Origin: Eleginops maclovinus
Lineage: Eukaryota > Chordata > Actinopteri > Perciformes > Eleginopidae
DNA: 64,000 nucleotides
NCBI RefSeq assembly: GCF_036324505.1
Contig: NC_086361.1
Location: forward strand, 5,467,196-5,531,195
Reading direction: 5' to 3'
Shown: positions 13,421 through 24,000 of the stretch, piece after piece
How the letters are laid out: each line of letters begins with the position of its first letter
How positions within the stretch are numbered: position 1 is the stretch's first letter
Position numbers and translations under genes: made by a program
Notes under the pieces: generated by a model
Databases searched by the model: none
Told to the model about the DNA's origin: nothing
Seen by the model: the letters and a program-made list of their open reading frames with translations, nothing else

Positions 13421-14265
13421 CAGTTGTGTAAAGTAACTTATTGTTTTTACTCAAGTACTGTGCTCTGTGTGTTCAATTGTGAGGTACTTTATGGGTATCT
13501 TTATTTTCTGCTACTTCTACTCTTCTACCCAATTACGGCTTAATATTGTACTTTTACTCCACTACATTTTTTTAATACCTGAAGTTACTTTGCAGATATG
13601 GAATAATGATATAAAACATAATCAGCACTTAAATATGACTTTAGTTAAACCAGCAGTAAATACATTTTTAAAATAGTCCCACCTTTCCAGCTATGATAAA
13701 CATATCAATGCATCAATATTTACAATCAAAACATATTATATAAATCATTCCAAAATGGGTTTGAGTCCTTCTACTTTTGGTACTTTTACCAATCAGCCAC
13801 AACATTATGACCACTGACAGGTCAAGTGAAGAACAGTGATTATCTTGTTAGAATGGCACCTGTCAGTGGGTGGGATATGTAAGGCAGCAAGTGAACAAAA
13901 GTCCTCAAAATTGATGTTGTGGGAGCAGGAAAAATGGGCAAGCATAAGGATTTGAGCAATTTTGACAAGGGCCAAATTGTGATGGCTATACGATTGGGTC
14001 AGAGCATCTCCAAAACTGCAGTACACCTTCAGAGGTCTAGTGGAGTCCATGCATCAAGGGGTCAGGGCTGTTTTGGCCACAAAAGGGGGACCTACACAAT
14101 ATTAGGCAGGTGGTCATAATGTTTTGACTGATCAGTGTATTTTGATGCTAATACTTATGTACTTTTTACTTCACTAACATTTTGAATGCAGGAATTTTAC
14201 TTGTAGCAGAGTTGTAACAGAGTATTATACTTAAGTACAAGATCTGAGTACTTCTTCCACCTCTG
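13421..14265. mobile_element. hAT-type MITE copy A, interrupted by a Tc1 remnant
   Basis: Member of a family dispersed five times in this window. Its hallmarks are outward CAGNGGTG-like ends and interior phrases such as tacttttactcaagtac, tgtacttttactccactaca and tacaagatctgagtactt. The copy is split by the Tc1 remnant at 13789-14137. The ends are more worn than in copy D and no clean 8-bp duplication remains. Confidence 0.75.
13789..14137 (+). mobile_element. Deleted Tc1-like remnant nested in MITE copy A
   Basis: About 350 bp bounded by TA (13787-13788 and 14138-14139) with inverted ends sharing aacattatgaccac. The interior holds an N-terminal transposase relic ([20 protein letters not shown], about 13934-13995) joined to the element's right end, so nearly all the catalytic domain has been deleted. 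Confidence 0.85.
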
Positions 14266-14456
14266 CCTTGGCTCGGATACCATATGGGTCGAATGTGCAT
14301 ATTGTCTCAAAATAAAATAAAACAATGGTTATTAATGCTGGTTATGTACTGAAATTCAGCTCATACATTGACTGCTTAAAAATATCTGACCAAATGAGAA
14401 AAAAATGACTTGTAATTAATGAATGACAGAAGTAAATGATAGTTTGAACCCTTGTT

Positions 14457-14462
14457 TTTATT
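14457..14462 (-). terminator. Candidate poly(A) signal of the SDDEPL-repeat gene
   Basis: AATAAA on the minus strand about 575 bp past the stop codon at 15038. The intervening 14463-15037 is AT-rich and would be 3' UTR. Confidence 0.4.
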
Positions 14463-15037
14463 TTGAAGTAGATATTACATCTGAATAAATGAACAATATA
14501 AATAATCGTCCAACAATAAAATTCTCTTTTGAGAAATGTAACAACTGCTGGTTGTTGGTAAGATACCCCAAAGCAGCCCAATGTAAAAAAATTGAATTGA
14601 GTCAAAAATCAAATAAACACATTTGTCATTTCAGTGTGCAAAAACAATTGATTGACTTGACAATCACAGTCAGAAGTTCACATGAAAGCACAAATCTCAC
14701 TTACATCAATATGTTAAACTCGTCTTAAAAAACATTAAAAAAAACACAGAGAATGCAGTTAGTGCAAACAATATCAAAAACATTAAAACCAACATAGAAG
14801 ACGACATCAAACCTTTTTTTAGGAAAACTACCAAATCTGGTCCAAAAGTTTAAAAAGAAAGGGAGTACAATGAACAACACCTTAAATGAACATGTATGTA
14901 CTGTATATAAAACACAGATGTGCACTTAACATTACCACTGGGATTTTTTAAGGAGCGATCTCTCTGAACATTTTCACTTTTGAAGTCCTAAATCTTCAAC
15001 ATAAACTAAAAAACAACATAACCAGTATTCCATCAGC

Positions 15038-18000
15038 TTATTCTTCTTCTGATGATTTCTCCGAGTTGATCTTCGAGAAATTTTCCGCAATCTTTTTCAC
15101 TGTTTTGGAGTGTAGGAAAAACAGTAGTCTTTTAATTTGTTTCAGGTTTTATAGTAACATATACAATGACTTGTTTATGTAATAAGTACCTGGACTGGTT
15201 TTGTGCAGGCCTATGTCCCTCGCTTCTTCAACATCACACCTCTCCAGCATTATGCTCAGGATTTTGGTCACTTGTGGGTGTTTAGCTGCTTCGAACAAAG
15301 GTTCATCGTCAGAACTGCTGCTTGAGGACGCTGAAGAAAAAAGATTGAAACATTAATATGGATAATAAACAGAAAAAACCCAGATTGATAAATAAAACTT
15401 CACAATACTATATTTTCTTTAATATCTATTGTCGTGTTTTTTTAGAGGAAGCACATAGTCCTACACTTTTTGTGTTATAATGTGTATTTTTACTTTTTTA
15501 ATTACTAGCCAAGACTCTTTACCTGAAACATTCTTCTTTTTTGACTTTATGGGAGTTGTGTTTTTCTTTTTCTTTGCTGGTGAAGCCTTCGGTTGTTTTT
15601 TCGTTTGTTTGCCTGTGCTTCGCCGTTTTACAAGATTAACTAAGGGTTCGTAGTCTGAGCTTCCATCAGAAAGATCTGAGCTGCCGCTTGTCCACTCTGA
15701 AAAATGAAACATAAATGTCATGACCCTAGTTTTGTTGTTATAGTTTCCTGTTTTATTTTGAAATGTTTTTCCTCTTTGTGTCTTGTCTAGCTTTATTTCC
15801 TGTCTTTAGTTTCCCTCATTTGTCTGATTGTGTTCAGCTGTTGCCTGTGTTTCTCCTCCCCTCCCCAGCAGTGTCTTAATGTGTAATTTCCCTTCTGTGT
15901 ATTTATTCTTGTCTTCCATATTGCTCCTTGTTCAGTCGTCGTCATTCCTATGTTTGTCCCTGTGCCTCTTGATCCAGTCTGTTTGTTTCCCAGTCCTGTC
16001 TGCCTGTCTGGATTCCTCTCGGCTGCCCTCCTGTCTTTCTGGTTTGATTTAGTTTTGCTGCTTTTCCTTTTGATGATCGTGCCTGCTTGCACCGTTTTCG
16101 AGTTTCTTTGGAACAGCTTTTTGTTAAATAAAGCTTGCTTTTCGTTGAACCCCAATATTTGCCTCCCGTTTTCACTGCTTTGGGTCCTTACCCCAACCAT
16201 GACAGTACGACCGAACTAAGAATGGACCCAGCAGATGGAAACTTTGAGAAGGAGGTATATAAACTTTCGGCTCTACTACCCGGCCCCCAGCGTTTCCCCG
16301 CCGCGGACTTCGCCGATGCTCTGCCTCTGACCTGCCTCTGACCTGCCTCTGACCTGCCCCCGGGCCGTCCACCCGAATCCCTCCTCCAGACCCCCTCCAC
16401 CCACCCTTTTGGCCTTGGTCATGGGAATCCGTCGCCTCTTTAAATATTTTTTGTATGTCACCTGTATTCTTCTTTTTCTTCGCAGCAGGTGAAGCCTTCT
16501 TTATGTTTTTTAGGTTTTTGTCTGTGCTTTTCTTTTTCCCACCATAAGAGCTGTTGCTTGTTGAATATAATACAGTGGTATGCAAAAGTTTGGGCACCCC
16601 TCTGAGATTTCATGACAATTTGCTTTTCCTTTATAATAGAAGATCACAGCAACAACATTTGTTTTCCTACAAAGATGTAGACGTTTTAGTGTTTTCCAGA
16701 CCAAAATTCTTAGGGTAGCATTACATAGTTTTATTATAATAAAATAAAATGCAAAAAATGGGATGTGCAAAAGTTTGGGCACCCTTATAAATAGCATTCA
16801 TTTCAACACCTGTACGGATTTATAGCTGACAGGTTGCTGCACAAAATTGCTTTGATTAGCTCATTAGACCTTCAATTACAAAGACAGGTGGAACCAATTA
16901 TGAAAAAGGCTATTTAACATAGGTAATAGCTGGCTGTGCCTGGCCTAGGTTCTTTCTTAGGGAGTGGCAAGATGGGGACCTCAAAACAACTCTCCACTGA
17001 CCTGAAAGCTAAGATAATCCAACATTATAAATTAGGAGAAGGGTACAAAAAATTATCTGACAGGTTTAAACTGTCTGTCTCCACAGTCAGAAACGTAGTT
17101 GTGAAATGGAAGGCCACAGGAACAGTCCGTGTGAAGGAAAGATGTGGTAGGCCGACAAAAATAGGGGAAAGGCACAGGCGAAGGATGGTGAAAATGGTCA
17201 CAGAGAAGCCACAGACCACCTCCAGAGAACTACAACAACATCTGGCTGCTGATGGTGTAGTTGTTCACCGTTCCACAATCCAGCGTACTTTGCACCAGGA
17301 AGAGCTCATTGGAAGGGTGATGTGCAAAAAGCCTTTCCTGAGTGTTAATCACAAGAAGAGTCGCATGAGGTATGCAAAAGCACATCTGGACAAGCCAGAA
17401 GCATTTTGGAACAAAATACTGTGGTCAGATGAGACCAAGATTGAGTTATTTGGTCATAACATGAACAGGTATGCATGGCGAAAAAAACACACTGCATTCA
17501 ATGAAAAGAACTTGTTGCCCACTGTAAAATTTGGTGGAGGATCTATCATGTTATGGGGCTGTGTGGCTAGCACAGGTACTGGAAAACTTGTTAAAGTTGA
17601 GGGCCACATGAATTCCTTACAGTACCAGGAGATTCTTGACAAGAATGTTCTAGAGTCAGTCACAAAGTTGAAGCTACGCCGGGGTTGGATTTTTCAGCAG
17701 GACAATGATCCTAAGCACCGATCAAAATCCACCAAGGAATTCATGCAGAAGCACAGGTACAATGTTCTGGAATGGCCATCCCAGTCCCCAGACCTTAACA
17801 TCATTGAAAATGTATGGATTTATTTGAAGAAGGCTGTCCATGCACGGAGGCCAAGAAACCTGACTGAACTGGAGACGTTTTGTGTGGAAGAATGGGCCAA
17901 AATACCACCTGCCAGGCTTAAGGGACTTGTCTGTGGCTACAGGAGGCGTCTACAGGCCGTTATTGCAGCAAAAGGAGGCAATACTAAATATTAATGGAAT

Positions 18001-21000
18001 TATTTCTTAGGGGTGCCCAAATTTATGCACATGCCTATTTTTGTTTGAATGCACATAAACATGTTTCTGTTTGACCAATAAAAGTTATTTCACTACTGAG
18101 ATGTTTCTGTTACCATAAGGTATAACATATGTTAAAATGAAGTTGCTGCTTCAAAAGCTCAGCAAGTGACAAACTGATGCAGTGGTTTTCCTAAGGGGTG
18201 CCCAAACTTTTGCATACCACTGTATAATTGAAAACATAAATACATGAAATAATAGGCATGTGCTTCCCGATAAAACATTTTCTAAAATGTTGTTCAAGAC
18301 CGCATGCATTTTCTGTCACCTATGTTTTTCTTCTTTGGAGGAGAAGCCTTCATGTTCTTCCTTGTTTGTTTGTCTGCCATTTTCTTTTTCCCGAGATTAA
18401 TCAAGGGTTCATCATCTGAGCTGTCACATGTCGACTCTGAAAAAGTTTTATTGGAAACACAAATACATAACATAATAGCAATGTGCTTTACAATAAACCA
18501 TTTTCCTTAATATTCTAAAAGTGAAGACTTTAGCTGAGGAACCTCTACAAAAAAAGACTTTGTAGAAAAGCGGAACGCAGGTGGCGCAAGTCACATCTTC
18601 TCATTCATTTCGAAATATTTAGGGAACGTCTTCTTACTTTTGACTTCGAACGGAATGCAAGACGCTCCTTTTTAAATTTTTTCTCAGATATAATTAGAAA
18701 AAAAAGGCAATAACACACGTGCGTTATTTTCAACTGTTGACCGGCTATCAAACCCCCCCAAATCATGTGCCCCTGAACTCCTCTCTACGAATTTGAAATG
18801 AGTCATGCAACAAATTTGAATCTTTTTTTAAAACCAAAACTGAAAATATAAGATTAACGGTCAGTGCCTTCATTTCGGGAAAGGGGTTCGATGTCAACCA
18901 CTCATTCTCTTAAAATACACCTAATCCGCAAGACACAATTTGCTCAACTCTTTTTTTGGCACAAAATAATTGCTTGATACTCTCCAGTATAGATTCCGAG
19001 CACATCACAGCACTGAGACCACCGTTATGAGGGTCTTAAACCACATAAATACAAAGCATAATAGGAATGTCCTACAATAAAAAAATGTTTTCAATATTCT
19101 TTATACGGTGAAGACATTTTACGAGCAACTCAATTATATAATTATATTCATATTCTGTCACCTGCATTTTTCTTCTTCTTCGCAGGTGAAGCCTTCAGTT
19201 GGACTCTTGTTTGTCTGTCCGTGCTCTTCTTTTTCCCAAGATTAATCAAGGGTTGATCGTCTGAACTATCACTTGTCGACTCTAAAATAGGTTAATGAAA
19301 CACATTCATTAAAGGAAAATAGAAAAATGCTTCACAAGCATCAATAATTGTTTTAACTGATACTTTCTATATTGTACAATACTGTAATACTACAGATGAC
19401 ACAATGCTTAAATTAGCTTTATTCCTGGAATTATTTTCCTGTCTTTTCTATTTCTTGTATATCTCTTTGTATTGCCTTTGAATGTGATAACACAATTAGA
19501 AATAAAATAAAATAGTAGTATGTAATTATTTAAAAAACACAAACTCACAAAATTAAAAAGGGTTTGCTTAGGGATTTCACTGTTGATGTTTCGATAAGTG
19601 TTTTCATTTCTGTCACCCCTACTGGCTAAGACTGGCTGGGCCTGAGTATTTACCTGACATTATCATCTTTTTTGACTTTGTGTTCCTCCTCGGAGGTGAA
19701 GCCTTTTGTTTGTTTGTTCTTTTTTGCAAGATTACTCAAGGGTTCATCGTCTGAGCTTTCATCAGAGTTTCCGGCCAAAAGATTTTAATTTAAAAATGTC
19801 ACCTTCAAAACAGTATCATGTTTTGATCATGTCATGATTAATGCAACTGTACCTCGTCTCTTTGACCCTCTGCCTTGCGCTGCAGTTTTCTTCTTTGTGT
19901 TTTTCTTGACTGGTGGTTTCTTTTTGGCAATGAGGTTCATCAAGGGCACATCATCATCAGCTGAGCTGCTGTCTTTAGGCTCCTTTGTCAACTTCCTCTT
20001 CATTGTTGCCAGTGGTTCATCATCTGAGCTGTCACTGGAAGTCTCTGCGTATTTAACTACAACGAACAAAACATATTACTATTTGGGGAAAGTAGTAAGT
20101 AAAGCATTTTTGATCGATTTTTGACTTCTGACTCCTACCCTCTTTCCTTGCTGCGTTCCTTGGTGATCTGATGACTGGGGTTGTTTTCCTAGGAGTCCCA
20201 GATCGTGACTTTCTCTCACGTTGGGGGTATTGTTTATTGGCAAGTTTACTCAGAGGTTCCTCATCTGACTCATCATCGTCGTCCAGTGATTCTGGGTAAG
20301 AAATTGAAGTTATGAATATGTTTCTTTTACAGAGAACAGCACATCTCTGTTGCATGTCAATGTAGAGAACATATGATACCTTTTTTCTTTAAATCAACCA
20401 ATCTTTTCAGAGAGACTGAGCAAAGCTTCTCTGCAGCTTTTGAGGGCATTTTGTCCTTTCTTATGAGAGGCTCATCGTCGGAGTCATCATCTGTACTCAT
20501 ATCTGAAACATTTACATACATCAAAAGATTTAAAGCCATACTTTACAGATAGCTGAAATGTTGTGAATGACATGATTATGTAACAACCTGCTTTGTTGTC
20601 ACTTGTGCCATTTGATTTGAGTGACGTGTTGTCTTTTTCCTCCACTTTCTCAGCTGGTGCAGAGACTTTTTTCTTTTTAATCAAAGGCTCGTCATCTGAG
20701 GGGTCATCAGAAGCTAAAACAGGGAAAGCCATAAACATACAGAAAGCATTAGCTTAGCTTTTAGCCTTCACAAACTGTTGACAGTCAGTTTCATTTTTTG
20801 TACTCACCTTGTTCGTCCTTTTTTGAGTTAACGTTGGAACTGTGTGTGTTTTCATGTGACTGCTTCTTTTCACTGTCTGGCTTGGCCAGGAGCTTTGAGA
20901 GAGGAACGTCTTCTTCAGAGCAGGAGCTGTTATTCCCTGATCAGACATGATGAAGGAAACAGTTATAACATTTACATTTTGGTCTGGTAAAAGGAATTAC

Positions 21001-24000
21001 AAGTCCAACAATATATTTGGACCAAACAAAATTCCTTTGTTTCTAGTATATATATCCTGATATACTTGAACTAAGTACATATTTTCCACTACTTATAGCC
21101 AACTCAACAATTAAACTCTGAAATGTGTGTATAGTTAACAAGACTAAAAACGAGGCATATATAAAGGCAAGTCCTAAAGAAATGATTTCCTTAACTAGTT
21201 AACTTAAGTAAACATTGTAATAAAACAGTAAACTATGAATAAGTTAGTGAAAGGCCTGCAAATCAAAATATGTAGTGGAAGTACAGGACTTGGTAAGGAA
21301 CCTGAAATATGTTGCTATTAGATGACTACTGATCAATTCAAAAGTAATGTTTAACCTGTGTGTATTATACTTAACAATATGTTTGCAAAGGGGGAGAATG
21401 TGAAGTATTGAGAAATAGAGTAGTAAAGAGTCTAAGTACTAGAAGTAAAACATTTTTGATGCGTTTTGACTCACACATTTGAACTCCTACCCTCTTTTTT
21501 TGCTGTGTTCCTTGGTGATCTGATGACTGGGGTTGTTTTCCTAGGAGTCCTAGATGGGAATTTTCTCTCAAGTTGGGGGTACTGTTTCTTGCCAAGTTCA
21601 CTTAAAGGTTCATCATCCGAGTCATCGTCGTCATCCAGTGATTCTGGGTAAGAAATTGAAGTTATGAATCCGTTCTTTTACAGAGAACAGCACATCTCTG
21701 TTGCATGTCAATGTAGAGAACATATGATACCTTTTTTCTTTAAATCAACCATTTTTTTCAGAGGGACTGAACGAAGCTTCTCTGCAGCTTTTGAAGGCAT
21801 TTTGTCCTTTTTTATGAGAGGCTCATCGTCGGAGTCATCATCTGTACTCATATCTGAAACATTTACATACATCAAAAGATTTAAAGCCATACTTTACAGA
21901 TAGCTGAAATGTTGTGAATGACATGATTATGTAACAACCTGCTTTGTTGTCACTTGTGCCATTTGATTTGAGTGACGTGTTGTCTTTTTCCTCCACTTTC
22001 TCAGCTGGTGCAGAGACTTTTTTCTTTTTAATCAAAGGCTCGTCATCTGAGGGGTCATCAGAAGCTAAAACAGGGAAAGCCATAAACATACAGAAAGCAT
22101 TAGCTTAGCTTTTAGCCTTCACAAACTGTTGACAGTCAGTTTCATTTTTTTACTCACCTTCTGAGTATGGGATGAATAACAGTAATAACATTTCAAATTT
22201 GGTCAGTTAAAATTATCATAAGTTTAACAATACATTTCGACCAAATGCATTGTCTGATTTAAGAAAGAATGTTCCAGAACTTTGAAGTGACTAAACATTT
22301 GACTATACATTTATTTTATGTTTAATACGAGATACTTAGAAACTAAGAACAAGGCATGTAGACAATTGAGTCACAAAAAACTTGGATTTCTTCGACACGA
22401 TTTTTGTAAAACAAGATTTTAAAATAATTTAGTGAAACGAGACTGTCATAACCTAAAAACACTTTAGAAAAAGTTAAAGTGAAATTATTAATTTAATAAT
22501 ATAGGGATTTGATCACTACTGATACATTATCAATTAAAGTATATTAAGTTTAATATATTATGTGTAAGAAGACAGTGCTTAAACAACTTCCCGCCACTGC
22601 TTTTTACCAGTAGTACCAATAGTACAGACCACTAACGTGCATAATAGTTAATATACTAACACATTTCTCACATTTGCTCCTTTTTTAAATTAAAGTTACA
22701 GCGTAAGGATGATAAGTAATGTTACTATACAATTGTACCCATGTACAGTAGACCTTTTAAATTACTTTCAACATCGTTTATGCCAAGTTCACACTACACG
22801 ATTTTTAGCCCAATTGGCCGCTCCCAGATGGATTTTGGAGCTCGGGGACGAGTAGGCGCTAAATCGGCGCTCGGCAGTCGGCGTTTGATCGTTATGTGTG
22901 AACTGCTCAAGAGCGAGGTGAGAGAGTCCCTGACAACTCCCCGACCCGTCCTCAACGCCTCCCTGACCCCCGACTGATATCTAGCCAGCTAAATATCTGG
23001 ACCTGTCGGCGAGTCCAAATCCTGTAGTGTGTAAAGGGTTGTGCCTGGTAATGGGTGCGCCGACGAGCTACAGCCAATGAGAGCGCAAGACACGGGGTGA
23101 GGAAAAGCCCCGGGGAGCAGTGCACAACTTTCTAAAAAGAAGCGTTGTCCAACACAAGAAGTCGACACTACGGAAGCCGAGAACAGCTAATGATTTCTTT
23201 TATTTTGTATGCACTGTTATGTCGTGATAACGACTTATTATCTCGATATAACAAAAATCGTTTTCTCGTGATAGCGAATTAATTATTTAGTTATTTCGAC
23301 ATAACAAAGATTGTTTTCTCGTGATAACGAATGAATTTATAATACGTTGGACTTGATTTCAACCATTTCAACCTGCAAGAGCTGCCACGAACGGCTTCCG
23401 TAGCAGTTCATGTTAGTTTGTTTACTTGACTGGGTTTGTTTAGGGGCTACCAGTAAGCAGATGAGAGGCTGACAAACTCCTATCTATCTGGGTGCTTCAG
23501 CTAAGGTAACGTAAATATTTCTGTTGTATCGCGATAACGAAATAATTCATTCGTTATTACGAGAAAACAATCTTTGTTATGTCGAGATAACGAAATAAAT
23601 TAATTCAGAAAACAATCTTTGTTATATCGAGATAACGAGATAATAAGTCGTTATCACGAGATAACAGTGCATAAAAAAGAGAAAAATCCATGGCCGTCCT
23701 CGGCTTCCGTACGACACAGTTGTTTGAAACCTGATTGTAAAGAGAAAAAAAAAACTGTAAAGTTGTAGCTAGGCTACACAATTCACTGAAGTTAACTTTA
23801 GCTGATGTGCTAACCAGCTTAAGCAAAGTAACTTATTGACAGTTTCTAGGTAAAACATAATGACATTCGAAATCCGCGTCATTTCCCGTGTCACTTCTTG
23901 CGTGTATTCGTAAGAAAACGTAGTTTGGAGACCAGACAAACAGTCCTCGGGGATTTCTCCTGGTGACAGATCGTGTAGTGTGTGACCCCCTGTCGCCGCT

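Noticed and set aside
15793..16219. 75-135-codon frames on both strands
   Set aside because: They fall within the LTR at 15716-16204; no gene family is recognised and the strand bias is compositional.
18540..19130. Possible further SDDEPL exon between 18436 and 19162
   Set aside because: No D-D-E-P-L-like codons with splice sites could be found there.
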